A stretch of 32,750 bases of DNA from an uncultured Verrucomicrobiales bacterium (GTDB lineage Bacteria; Verrucomicrobiota; Verrucomicrobiia; Verrucomicrobiales; Akkermansiaceae), in the NCBI GenBank assembly GCA_937893015.1, contig CALBJX010000113.1, positions 1-32,750 on the forward strand, written 5' to 3'. Position numbers and translations under genes: made by a program. Below, piece by piece: positions 1-7,136 of the stretch; position 1 is the first letter of the stretch, and the number at the start of each line of letters is the position of its first letter. The notes under the pieces were generated by a model, which made no database searches, was not told the DNA's origin, and worked only from the letters and a program-made list of their open reading frames with translations.

Positions 1-1198
1 TCATGCAGCCGCGCTTGGCGCGGAAGTGGCGCATGCCCTTGTCCAGCTCCTGCTCGACGATGTTTTGCAGGCGCATGTCGATGGTGAGGCGCAGGTTGAG
101 CCCGTGCTTGGGGGCGCGGTAGCGGTCGTCCTCTGCGGCGAGCACTTGCCCGCGGGCGTTGTGGCGGTATTCACGCATGCCGTCCACACCCGCGAGGTAG
201 CTTTGGAAGTAGGCCTCCACGCCGCTCATGCCCTTGTTCTCGTGGTTCACATAGCCGAGCACGTGGCAGAGGTTTTCGGGAATCACGTAGTCGCGGCGCA
301 GGTCGCTCTGCACCATCACGCCGCGCACATGGGCGTTGGAGAGGGCGGTCTTAATCTTGTCGGCCTCGTCCGGGGTCAGCCCCTTGGCGAGCACAATCTG
401 GTTGCGGAAGCTCTTTTTCCGTTCGCCTTTCTTTTCGGCCTCGGCGTTGTAGGCTTCCGTCTTGGTCTGGGCGATTTTCTCGATGATGTCCTCCTTGGTG
501 ATGGGGCGCATCTTCTTAGTCTTCTTGACGGGCTCGGGGTCGAGGGTCACGGTCTCCATTTTGCCGTTCTTGCCCTTGCGGCGCACGGTGCGGGGGCGCG
601 GGGCGGGGGCGTCGGCATCGGCGTTGTCGTCCTCCACCATCAGGTTGCGGAGGTGGGGGTAGATGATTTCCGCAACGAGGCGGTCATGCTGACGGAAGTA
701 GTAGTCGCAGACCTCGGGGTCGTAATCGAGGCGGCGGTTGGCCTGCGCGTCCTTGGGGTCGATGGCGGCGCGCAGCTTGCGCTTTTCCTCCAGCGTCAGG
801 TCGCGCTCGGCGTTGTCCAGCATGTCGGCCTTGAACCCTTGGACGATGGCGCGGCGGGCCTTGGGGTCGTCCGTCGCATCCCAGCGCGGGTCGTGGATGG
901 CCTGGTTGTAGGCGAGACCCTCCACCACGGCGGTGAGCTCGCGGAGGTGGTAGCGGTCGGCGACGATTTCCGCGCTCTGGATGTTGTTGGTGAGGATTTC
1001 CTCGTTGCGGTCCATGATGATGCCGCGCTGGGCGGGGATGCGCTCCTTGCTGATGAGCTCATCCGCGGCGATTTTGCCGTGCTTGGCGGAGTCCACCACC
1101 TGCATCTCCACCAGCCTGTACGCAATCGTGCAGGTGATGAGGGTGATGATCCCGCAGAGCACGGCGCAGCGGCCGGCGAATGGAACCTTGGTTTTCAC
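1..1198 (-). CDS. ftsI: Class B penicillin-binding protein (FtsI/PBP2-like), 5' part only
   Basis: Peptidoglycan transpeptidase for division or septal wall synthesis, anchored in the inner membrane. About 399 residues are visible; the gene runs off the left edge, so the transpeptidase domain with its SxxK, SxN and KTG motifs is not seen. Visible parts are one N-terminal membrane segment (about residues 9-28), the RGIIMDRN motif that opens the PBP dimerisation domain, GMSGVEAYF followed by LAGVDG, and LTIDMRLQ, which marks the approach to the catalytic domain. A charged low-complexity insert rich in K, E, D and P lies at about residues 170-230. The proposed start is GTG, nine sense codons after the ftsL-like stop and in the same frame; no Shine-Dalgarno sequence is visible, so translation probably depends on coupling. 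Position behind mraZ-rsmH-ftsL favours FtsI over PBP2. The family is certain; the gene symbol is inferred from context. Confidence 0.88.
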   Translation of the reverse strand, partial: MKTKVPFAGRCAVLCGIITLITCTIAYRLVEMQVVDSAKHGKIAADELISKERIPAQRGIIMDRNEEILTNNIQSAEIVADRYHLRELTAVVEGLAYNQAIHDPRWDATDDPKARRAIVQGFKADMLDNAERDLTLEEKRKLRAAIDPKDAQANRRLDYDPEVCDYYFRQHDRLVAEIIYPHLRNLMVEDDNADADAPAPRPRTVRRKGKNGKMETVTLDPEPVKKTKKMRPITKEDIIEKIAQTKTEAYNAEAEKKGERKKSFRNQIVLAKGLTPDEADKIKTALSNAHVRGVMVQSDLRRDYVIPENLCHVLGYVNHENKGMSGVEAYFQSYLAGVDGMREYRHNARGQVLAAEDDRYRAPKHGLNLRLTIDMRLQNIVEQELDKGMRHFRAKRGCM

Positions 1199-1225
1199 GA
1201 GGAAGAACGAAAAGAGGATATAGAC

Positions 1226-1579
1226 TTAGCGAGCCGTGGTGTTGGCGGTGAGGGTGCCGGAGTCGCGTTTGGCCATCTCCAGCTGGTTGCGGTCGATGTC
1301 GTGCAGCTCGGAGCCGTCCTGACCGAGGCGGGCGAGCATGGCCCAGCGGTTCATGAGGGCGTTGGTCTTGGCGCGGTACTGGTTGGCGTTCATGTTGCAG
1401 ACGGCAATCTCGCGGTGCAGGTTGTTGATGTCGGTGTTGATGGCGACCTGGCGGTTCTTGAACACGGCGTAGGTGATGCCGCAGGAGGACACGAGCACGG
1501 CGAGCACGACCATGAACACCAGAAAGCCGAAGCTCAGGCGGTCTGCATAACGAGGAGCGGGATGGGAGGAAGAGGCCAT
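1226..1579 (-). CDS. ftsL: FtsL-like bitopic division protein
   Basis: Predicted 117-aa single-span membrane protein. A short basic N-terminus is followed by a hydrophobic segment (about residues 14-38) and then a helical, polar periplasmic stretch suited to a short coiled coil. FtsL sequences are too divergent for recognition by motif. The call rests on size, topology and position between rsmH and a class B penicillin-binding protein, which is the standard dcw order. FtsL bridges FtsB/FtsQ and the FtsWI synthase in the divisome. The ATG start has no Shine-Dalgarno sequence and lies 63 nt after the rsmH stop. Its TAA stop is in frame with the following PBP gene. Confidence 0.7.
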   Translation of the reverse strand: MASSSHPAPRYADRLSFGFLVFMVVLAVLVSSCGITYAVFKNRQVAINTDINNLHREIAVCNMNANQYRAKTNALMNRWAMLARLGQDGSELHDIDRNQLEMAKRDSGTLTANTTAR

Positions 1580-1642
1580 GGGAAAAAGGATTTTAGGATT
1601 TTGTTGAACGTTTTTTTGAAAGGGAAACAGGAAAAGGGGGAA

Positions 1643-3112
1643 TCAGAGTTTTTCGATGACGCGGAGCTTGGCGCTGCGGGCGCGGGGGTTGGCGGTGAGC
1701 TCCGCCTCCGAGGCCGTGAGCGGCTTTTTGAACACGAGCCGCGCGGCGTAGGCGGGATTGGGGCGCGGGGCGGGCCACTCGGGGCGGTCGATTTCGGGGC
1801 GGGTCACGGTGTCGAAGGCGCGTTTCACGGCGCGGTCTTCGAGGCTGTGGAAGGTGATGACCGCGAAGCGACCGCCGCTCTTGAGCAGGGAGAGACCGCT
1901 CTCCAGCAGGGCATCCAGCGCGCCGAGCTCATCGTTCACGGCGATGCGCAGGGCTTGGAAACTGCGGGTGGCGGGGTGGTTGCGGCCCTTGCGCGGCAGC
2001 ACGGAGGCAATGATGTCCGCCAGCTGCGTGGTGGTGGTGATGGGGGCTTTTTCGCGCTCCGCGACGATGCGGCGGGCAATGGCGCGGGAGGCGCGTTCCT
2101 CGCCGTACTGCCACAGGATGTCGGCGAGCTCCGCCTCGGGGGCGGTGTTCACGATGTCCGCCGCGCTGCGGGGGGCGGCGGGGTTCATGCGCATGTCCAG
2201 CGGGCCCTCTTGGTGGAAGGAGAAGCCGCGCTCCGCCTTGTCCACCTGCGGGGAGGAGATGCCGATGTCGGCCAGAATGCCGTCCACCTGCGTCACGCCT
2301 GCCTCCGCCAAGAGCGCCGCGGCGTTGCGGAAATTGCCCGCCAGAATGTGCAGGCGGTCGCCGTAGGCCGAGAGACGCTTGCGGGCGGCGGCGCGGGCAG
2401 CGGGGTCCTGGTCGATGCCCCAGACAGTCGCCCCCGCCTGCAACAGCAGCTCGGTGTGGCCGCCGCCGCCGAGCGTGGCATCCACGAACACTTTGCCTTC
2501 CGCGGGCAGCAGGGCGTCCACGGATTCCCGGCGCAGCACCGTCACATGGTGGAACTCCTCGTTCGCCGCGGCCTCCTCGGCCTGTTCCGCGGCGGCGGTT
2601 TCGCACTGCTTGGCGCGGCATTCGGCCTGCCACGTCTTCGCAGCGGCGGGCGGCATCACCTCGGTGAGCACGGGCAGGTGCCACTCGATGTCGGGAGCGG
2701 CGGCAGCCCAGCGGGCGGCCATGGCGTCGATGCCTTCCTCGCCCGTCAGCTCCACCAGCACCTCGGCGGCGCAGGGGGTCAGGCGGAAGGCGAGCACGCC
2801 CGCCTCACCCGCGAGCAGTTGCGCGAGCGCATTTACGCGCGCGTATGAAAAGGCCGCCTTCGGGGACGTTGCCAGGGGTGCCTCCACGGCACGGGTGCGG
2901 AGCTCGCGCAGTTCCCCTTCCAACGCGGCCAGCTTGCCGCGTGCGCCCTTGATGCCGGCCTCGCACATGCGCTGCAACAGGGCTTTCTTCTCCGTCTCCC
3001 AAGCGGCGACGGCGGCGGGGTCGAGGGCGGATTCCTCCCACATCAGCACCCGGTAACAGGTGCCGCTCGGCGGGGCGTCCGCGGCACGGCAGATGGGGCT
3101 TTGGGGGGTCAT
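1643..3112 (-). CDS. rsmH: 16S rRNA (cytosine1402-N4)-methyltransferase with a long N-terminal extension
   Basis: RsmH (MraW) transfers a methyl group from S-adenosylmethionine to N4 of C1402 in the ribosomal P site. The canonical enzyme starts at about residue 187 (FHHVTVLRRE) and spans about 303 residues, the normal family length. The SAM motif is DATLGGGGHT (211-220), and the conserved DGILADIGISSPQ, GPLDMRM, NHPATRSFQALRI and FHSLEDR blocks are all present. The first 186 residues are extra: a charged helical part (about 35-80), a compact region around 85-160, and an alanine/glutamate-rich linker. I do not recognise this domain. The frame is open throughout and the ATG overlaps the mraZ stop as ATGA, so the extension looks genuine and translationally coupled to mraZ. 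A shorter internal start cannot be excluded. Confidence 0.93.
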   Translation of the reverse strand: MTPQSPICRAADAPPSGTCYRVLMWEESALDPAAVAAWETEKKALLQRMCEAGIKGARGKLAALEGELRELRTRAVEAPLATSPKAAFSYARVNALAQLLAGEAGVLAFRLTPCAAEVLVELTGEEGIDAMAARWAAAAPDIEWHLPVLTEVMPPAAAKTWQAECRAKQCETAAAEQAEEAAANEEFHHVTVLRRESVDALLPAEGKVFVDATLGGGGHTELLLQAGATVWGIDQDPAARAAARKRLSAYGDRLHILAGNFRNAAALLAEAGVTQVDGILADIGISSPQVDKAERGFSFHQEGPLDMRMNPAAPRSAADIVNTAPEAELADILWQYGEERASRAIARRIVAEREKAPITTTTQLADIIASVLPRKGRNHPATRSFQALRIAVNDELGALDALLESGLSLLKSGGRFAVITFHSLEDRAVKRAFDTVTRPEIDRPEWPAPRPNPAYAARLVFKKPLTASEAELTANPRARSAKLRVIEKL

Positions 3113-3579
3113 GAGAGGATATTGAAAAGTTTGTCGAGACTGTTGGCGGCGAGCTGCTCGGGGCTGTTGGCCGCGGCGTAATCCGCGGGATTCCAGAGCT
3201 CGAAATAGGCGCCGCGACCGACGAGCACGACGGCATCCGCCAGCTTGAGGCGTTCGCGTTGTGCCTTGGGGATGAGCAACTTACCCTGCGTGCTGACCTC
3301 GGCCTCAAAGCTGCAACCCGCAATGGAGCCGATGTATTGGTCAATCTGCCCGGGCGTGGCGCCGCTGGCCGCCGCCTGTGTGCGGACGTCCGTCAGCAGG
3401 TCCTCAAAGCCCTCCTGCGTGTAGCACTTCACCACGGGGTATTGCTCGCGGTGCGACTCGATGAGCGACAGCACGGCCCCGTGCGCCGCACGCCACCCTG
3501 CCGGAACCGACACGCGGCTCTTGGCATCAGGCTTGTGCGTCACATTGCCCGTAAAGGTCACTGGGGAAACACGGCTCAT
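3109..3579 (-). CDS. mraZ: Transcriptional regulator MraZ
   Basis: Predicted 156-aa protein with two SpoVT-AbrB-like halves. The first is around FTGNVTHKPDAKSRVSVPAGWR and the second around EVSTQGKLLIPKAQRERLKL, each with the D/Q-x-K/G-R/L-x-x(V/I)P signature of MraZ. MraZ forms a ring-shaped oligomer and represses its own dcw operon by binding direct repeats in the promoter. The start chosen (MSRVSPVTF) is an internal ATG rather than the longest frame, because it follows AAAGAG and leaves the promoter and operator at 3590-3634 outside the coding sequence. It overlaps rsmH by ATGA. It is slightly longer than typical members (about 145-150 aa). Confidence 0.95.
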   Translation of the reverse strand: MSRVSPVTFTGNVTHKPDAKSRVSVPAGWRAAHGAVLSLIESHREQYPVVKCYTQEGFEDLLTDVRTQAAASGATPGQIDQYIGSIAGCSFEAEVSTQGKLLIPKAQRERLKLADAVVLVGRGAYFELWNPADYAAANSPEQLAANSLDKLFNILS

Positions 3580-3589
3580 CTCTTTGAGT

Positions 3590-3634
3590 ACACTTCGCTG
3601 CACTTACAGTACACATCAGTACACTCAAAGTCAA
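3590..3634 (-). promoter_or_regulatory. mraZ promoter with four decad-spaced MraZ-type boxes
   Basis: Read on the minus strand, a -35 TTGACT (3629-3634) and a -10 TACTGT (3606-3611) are separated by 17 bp. Overlapping and flanking them are four direct repeats: GAGTGT (3621-3626), ATGTGT (3611-3616), AAGTGC (3600-3605) and AAGTGT (3590-3595), at steps of 10, 11 and 10 bp. Known MraZ operators are arrays of three or four GTG-containing boxes with about 10-bp period, so MraZ autoregulation is the natural reading. The leader to the mraZ ATG is about 20 nt. Confidence 0.8.
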
Positions 3635-3677
3635 TGCCATTTTCTGTTTCGGAGAGAAAAAAATGGTGAGTCGCCGC

Positions 3678-3884
3678 TCATTCACCATTCAACTCGGCGA
3701 GTTCGATGAGCAACTGCGGCAGCTTATTGAGCAAAATCGTGGCCTCCGCCGCTGTGAGGGAAACGTGGATTTCCGTATCATCCGCCAGCGTTTGGCCGAT
3801 GGTGATGCCGCCTTCACTGTTCGTGAAAATATGGACGCCTTTGGTCGGGTAGGCGGGCTGTTGTCGGCGGTCGTTGCGGCGCAT
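3678..3884 (-). CDS. Small hypothetical protein, 68 aa
   Basis: I do not recognise this protein. It starts with a basic stretch (MRRNDRRQQ). A probable small fold follows, with VHIFTNSEGGITIGQ and IHVSLTAAEATILLNKLPQLLIELAELNGE, i.e. two or three strands and a leucine-rich C-terminal helix. The start is the internal ATG, since longer upstream starts would run through low-complexity sequence. It lies 77 nt downstream of the DUF1573-like gene on the same strand and just upstream of the mraZ promoter, so it may close the lspA operon. There is no Shine-Dalgarno sequence. The amino-acid composition looks protein-like rather than like antisense noise. Confidence 0.55.
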   Translation of the reverse strand: MRRNDRRQQPAYPTKGVHIFTNSEGGITIGQTLADDTEIHVSLTAAEATILLNKLPQLLIELAELNGE

Positions 3885-3961
3885 GCCAAGAGGGAAACAC
3901 GGAAGCGGGGCCGGCGGCAAGCTCCGCGTGCCCACTTGCTGTTCCTGCCCGCGGGCGGTAT

Positions 3962-4567
3962 TCACTTGCCTGCCTTCACTTGCAGGTAGATGATGCGTTG
4001 GGCGTAGCGCTTGTCGGCGCAATCCGTCTTGATGACGAGGCGTTCAAGGTTGCTCTTTTCCGTGCTCTTGGGGGTGATGGTGAGGCGGTATTCGCGGCCT
4101 TTCTCGATGGTCTCCGGGGTGAAATCGTAGTTGGTGCCGCTGAGGCCTGCATCCTTGATGCTGCGGATGGGGGAACCCGCGGGCAGGGTGATGGTGAGCA
4201 CTTGGGGCTCGGGCGCACTCCCCTTTTGCCAGATGAGGCTGCGGGCGGAAAGCACGATGGCGGGCGGCACGATGAAGTGCATGGTGAGGCGTGTGGTCAG
4301 GCCGTCGCTCGTGGTGACGTCAATCTGCTTGTCTACGTCCGCATCGAAGGCGGAGGTATCCACCTCTGCAATGAGTTTGGTGCCGGAGGTTTGCAGCTTG
4401 GTGCAGTCGCAGAGGGGTTTTGTCTTGCGGATACCGGAGCCATCCGTCTCAAAGACGACAGTGGCGCGTGTCTGCCCGCAGGTGAGTTTCACGGTTTGCG
4501 TCGCTTGGCGGAAGCCCGCAAGGCAAGGCAGGGCCGCGGCCAGCAGCAGAACAAGCAGCTTCTTCAT
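3962..4567 (-). CDS. Exported DUF1573-like protein
   Basis: Predicted 201-aa secreted protein. It begins with a typical signal peptide (MKKLLVLLLAAALPCLAG) with no proper lipobox. The rest is beta-rich. The stretch PLCDCTKLQ followed by IAEVDTSAFDADVDKQIDVTTSDG resembles the DUF1573 pattern, in which a CxC-type motif is followed by a 'v-D-t-s...G-x-x-k-x-i-x-v-x-t-n-d' strand pair. A second immunoglobulin-like half follows (about residues 105-200). DUF1573 proteins have no firm biochemical role. The ATG overlaps the lspA stop (ATGA), so the two are co-translated. The DUF1573 assignment comes from motif memory and is moderate. Confidence 0.65.
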   Translation of the reverse strand: MKKLLVLLLAAALPCLAGFRQATQTVKLTCGQTRATVVFETDGSGIRKTKPLCDCTKLQTSGTKLIAEVDTSAFDADVDKQIDVTTSDGLTTRLTMHFIVPPAIVLSARSLIWQKGSAPEPQVLTITLPAGSPIRSIKDAGLSGTNYDFTPETIEKGREYRLTITPKSTEKSNLERLVIKTDCADKRYAQRIIYLQVKAGK

Positions 4568-5187
4568 TGCGCGGTGTCCTTTCCGTTGGGTTTAGCGGCG
4601 GGCTTGGGGCTCAGGAAAGCCGTGAGCAGGAAGAGCGCGGCGGCGGTGCATACGCAGCTGTCCGCCACGTTGAAGGAGGGCCAGTGGTAGCCCATGGGCC
4701 ACATCTCCGTGCGAATCCATGGGAAGGAGAAGTCCAAAAAGTCCACGACATAGCCGTTGAGCAGGTTGCTGAAGAAGGAGAGTTTTTCCGCACCGGGGAT
4801 AAAGAAGCCCTGCGTGAGGCGATCGGCCATGTTGCCGAGCACACCTGCCAGCAGCAGCACCCACGCCGTCTTCATGAGCCGCGTGGCGAAGGTGCCTTTG
4901 CGATAGAGCGCGGTGAGCCAGATGAGCGCCGCCACCTGGACACCCAGAAAGACGACGGGAGCCCAGACCGTGCCGTTGCCCGTGCCGAATGCCACGCCCG
5001 TGTTGTGCACGCGCACGAGGGAGAAGTGCAGCCATCCGTTGTCCGCCAGCACGGGAATGCGCATGGGGGAGTAGCCGTAGACCCAGTCGAAGGGGAAGTG
5101 GAGCACGATGGCCCACTTGCTCGCTTGGTCGAGCGCAACGAGGGCGAGAACGAGAAGAAGGAGGATGGGGGTGACTCGGTTTTTCAC
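4564..5187 (-). CDS. lspA: Lipoprotein signal peptidase (SPase II)
   Basis: Inner-membrane aspartyl protease that removes signal peptides from prolipoproteins after lipidation. The 207-aa sequence has four hydrophobic segments and the LspA motifs in order: DQASKW near the N-terminus, VHNTGVAFG, GVLGNMADRL with the first catalytic Asp, and FNVADSCV with the second. It is longer than E. coli LspA (about 164 aa), mainly because of extra sequence between the first transmembrane helix and the NTG motif and a polar C-terminal tail. The start is GTG, 10 nt after a TACAAT -10 box. It is first in an apparent operon with the DUF1573-like gene. Confidence 0.93.
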   Translation of the reverse strand: MKNRVTPILLLLVLALVALDQASKWAIVLHFPFDWVYGYSPMRIPVLADNGWLHFSLVRVHNTGVAFGTGNGTVWAPVVFLGVQVAALIWLTALYRKGTFATRLMKTAWVLLLAGVLGNMADRLTQGFFIPGAEKLSFFSNLLNGYVVDFLDFSFPWIRTEMWPMGYHWPSFNVADSCVCTAAALFLLTAFLSPKPAAKPNGKDTAQ

Positions 5188-5197
5188 AACGGCGGGG

Positions 5198-5226
5198 ATT
5201 GTACCCTGTCTCGGCGGAAAAATCGA
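5198..5226 (-). promoter_or_regulatory. Putative lspA promoter, near-leaderless
   Basis: On the minus strand a TACAAT hexamer (5198-5203), preceded by GGG, ends 10 nt before the GTG start. The -35 at 17-bp spacing (5221-5226, TCGATT) is weak. Transcription would start about 3-4 nt before the start codon. Confidence 0.5.
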
Positions 5227-5290
5227 GCAAAATCACGCAACGGGAAGAGGGAGCGACCGCCGAGGGGGGCGCCCTCCGCCGCTGCGGAGG

Positions 5291-5320
5291 TTGACAATGG
5301 TGCCTGTTATCCTGTATCAT
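5291..5320 (+). promoter_or_regulatory. Promoter of the metzincin-like gene, near-leaderless
   Basis: A consensus TTGACA (5291-5296) and TATCAT (5315-5320) are separated by 18 bp. The ATG is only 8 nt beyond the -10, so the mRNA would carry a leader of 0-3 nt. Confidence 0.7.
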
Positions 5321-5328
5321 ACGCCCGC

Positions 5329-6564
5329 ATGAAACACTCTTCCCTCCTTTCTCTTGCCGCCGCGTTGCTTCTGCTGCCCTGTGCCGCAGCGGAGCTGCCG
5401 GCCCCCGTGGCGGTGCCTGTGCCGGAGACCTTTTCCGCCCGCGCCCAAGAGCTGCTGGCCGATTCCATCCCGCTGGTGCCGAGCGCGTATCAGGTGAACG
5501 TGGTGTACTTTGTGCCCGCGGATATGGAGCCCTATGCGGATTATGAACGCCGCCTGAGCGAGCTGCTGCTCTACCTCCAGCAGTTCTACGGCAAGGAGAT
5601 GACGCGCAACGGCTACCCGAACCGCTCTTTCGGCCTCAAACGCCGCGCGGACGGCAATGTCGATATCATCCTCATCCGCGGCAGGGAGAAACAAGCGGTC
5701 TACGCCGATGAAAAGGAGCGCGGCTGGGAGAAGGAAGCCAAGGAGGTGGAGGAGTTCTTCGCCGCCCACCCCGGCACCAAGGCGAGCGAGCACACCTTCT
5801 TCCTCGCCCCCGTGCCTGCCGGTGCGGATATCGAGCACGGCAGCCCCGGCGGCTGGGCCTTCCACGGCGACGGCACCAACTGCTACGCCATCGACTACCC
5901 CGACTTCGAGCTCAAACACATCGGCCGTGACACCCGCGAGGGCAAGTTGCTGACGCTCTGGTACGGCGGCTTTGCGCATGAGCTGGGCCACGGCCTCAAC
6001 CTGCCGCACAACACGGGCACCAAACCCCAGAACGAGGCCATGGGCACCGCCCTGCTGGCCAACGGCAACTACACCTTCGGCACCAAGCCCACCTACATCA
6101 CCAAGGCGAGCTGCGCCATTCTCGACTGCTCCCAGACCTTCCTGCCCGCGGGCAGCACCATTCGCCCTTACGAGGAGCACCCCTACAGCGAGGCCAAGGA
6201 CATTGCGCTGAGCTTCGACGGCAGCGCACTGCACCTCCGCATGGGCGTGTGGGGGGTGAAACACGTCAATGCCTATGTGCAGGATCCGCCCTTCATCATC
6301 AACCGCGACTACGACGCCGTGGCCTTCCCCGTCTCCGTGGCGGACAAGGAGGGCGAGGACGAGTATTTTGCCGCAGAGGTGACCATCCCCCTCTCCGACC
6401 TCGGGGAGCTGACGGAAACCGGCAAGGGAACGCAGTGCGTGGATGTGTTGCTTGTGCGCGAGGACGGCTCCCGCAACCGCTTACGCTTGGTGTTCAACTG
6501 GGCCGAGGTGAAACCCGGCGAACCCGTGCCCGTGCGCTCCATGACCCTGCTGGAAGGGTATTAA
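5329..6564 (+). CDS. Secreted metzincin-like zinc metalloprotease
   Basis: Predicted 411-aa protein with a signal peptide (about residues 1-21, ending in AAAE). The zinc site HELGHGLNLPH lies at about residue 220. It fits the metzincin HExxHxxxxxH pattern, with Asn where Gly is usual. About 15 residues later EAMGTALL could provide the Met-turn. The C-terminal third (from about 300) is beta-rich and resembles a carbohydrate-binding or jelly-roll module (GSALHLRMGVWGV... YDAVAFPVSVADK). The likely role is digestion of extracellular or host proteins or glycoproteins; the substrate is unknown. It is monocistronic, with its own near-leaderless promoter. The ATG was chosen because it directly follows the promoter and begins a signal peptide. 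The exact MEROPS family is not assigned. Confidence 0.75.
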   Translation: MKHSSLLSLAAALLLLPCAAAELPAPVAVPVPETFSARAQELLADSIPLVPSAYQVNVVYFVPADMEPYADYERRLSELLLYLQQFYGKEMTRNGYPNRSFGLKRRADGNVDIILIRGREKQAVYADEKERGWEKEAKEVEEFFAAHPGTKASEHTFFLAPVPAGADIEHGSPGGWAFHGDGTNCYAIDYPDFELKHIGRDTREGKLLTLWYGGFAHELGHGLNLPHNTGTKPQNEAMGTALLANGNYTFGTKPTYITKASCAILDCSQTFLPAGSTIRPYEEHPYSEAKDIALSFDGSALHLRMGVWGVKHVNAYVQDPPFIINRDYDAVAFPVSVADKEGEDEYFAAEVTIPLSDLGELTETGKGTQCVDVLLVREDGSRNRLRLVFNWAEVKPGEPVPVRSMTLLEGY

Positions 6565-6592
6565 GGGACTGATAAATCGAAAAACATGTGCG

Positions 6593-6646
6593 CCCGGCGG
6601 CGCTGCATAGGAGCCTCGGTCCGGTGTCCCGCCGGGCCGGGGTTTT
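6593..6646 (+). terminator. Possible weak terminator after the metzincin-like gene
   Basis: CCCGGCGG (6593-6600) can pair with CCGCCGGG (6629-6636) across a 28-nt loop, followed by CCGGGG and TTTT. The loop is long and the T-run short, so this is a tentative call. Confidence 0.3.
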
Positions 6647-6664
6647 ATCATCATGGATGAAGTC

Positions 6665-6693
6665 TTGACCCTGCCGTACCCCTCGTGTATGCT
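6665..6693 (+). promoter_or_regulatory. Promoter of the helix-turn-helix gene, leaderless
   Basis: TTGACC (6665-6670), 17-bp spacer, TATGCT (6688-6693), then six bases and the ATG at 6700. The predicted transcription start coincides with the start codon. Confidence 0.65.
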
Positions 6694-6699
6694 GGGGGC

Positions 6700-7101
6700 A
6701 TGTCTGAGCATGGCAAATACTGGAGCGAGGAGCTGGTGGAGCTTCGCGATTGGCTGAAGGAGACGAAGACGAAGCGCAAGGATATCGCCGTCAAACTGGG
6801 GGTGACCATCGGCACCATCAACAACTGGCTTTGCGGCAACCGCCCCATTCCGCAGCGCATACGCGTGCGCATCCAGGCTCATAGGCGTTACAACCCTTCC
6901 GAGGGCAAGGTGTTGGAACCCCGCTGCCGCGCCGTGGCTGCACCGCTCACGGGGGCGGAATATGCCGAGGTGCTCTCCGCCGCCATGCAGACCAATTACA
7001 CAGTGGAGGAGCTGGCCTCCGCAGGGCTCATGAGCCTTGTCCGCGGCATTTTGCAGGGGGAGGTGCACCTGGCCCCGCCCAATCGGCAGACCGTGGAGTG
7101 A
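6700..7101 (+). CDS. Small XRE-like helix-turn-helix protein
   Basis: Predicted 133-aa cytoplasmic protein. Residues about 12-50 form a helix-turn-helix: WLKETKTKRKDIAVKLGV, then TIGTINNWLCGNRPIP, as in Cro/C1-type or bacteriophage repressor folds in which the recognition helix follows 'G-V-T-x-G-T-I-x-x-W'. The basic IRVRIQAHRR segment follows. The C-terminal half (about 70-125) is helical with no recognised ligand domain. The start is the ATG six bases after a -10 box, which excludes a slightly longer frame. It is monocistronic and points toward the convergent amidase operon. Its target is unknown. Confidence 0.75.
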   Translation: MSEHGKYWSEELVELRDWLKETKTKRKDIAVKLGVTIGTINNWLCGNRPIPQRIRVRIQAHRRYNPSEGKVLEPRCRAVAAPLTGAEYAEVLSAAMQTNYTVEELASAGLMSLVRGILQGEVHLAPPNRQTVE

Positions 7102-7136
7102 GGCTCGCCGTATCCGCGAGGCGTCGGGCAGCCGCA

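Noticed and set aside
26..2848. 940-codon open frame on the plus strand across the dcw genes
   Set aside because: It is antisense to rsmH, ftsL and the PBP gene, is rich in His/Gly/Val, has no recognisable motif, and is explained by GC-rich codon bias on the opposite strand.
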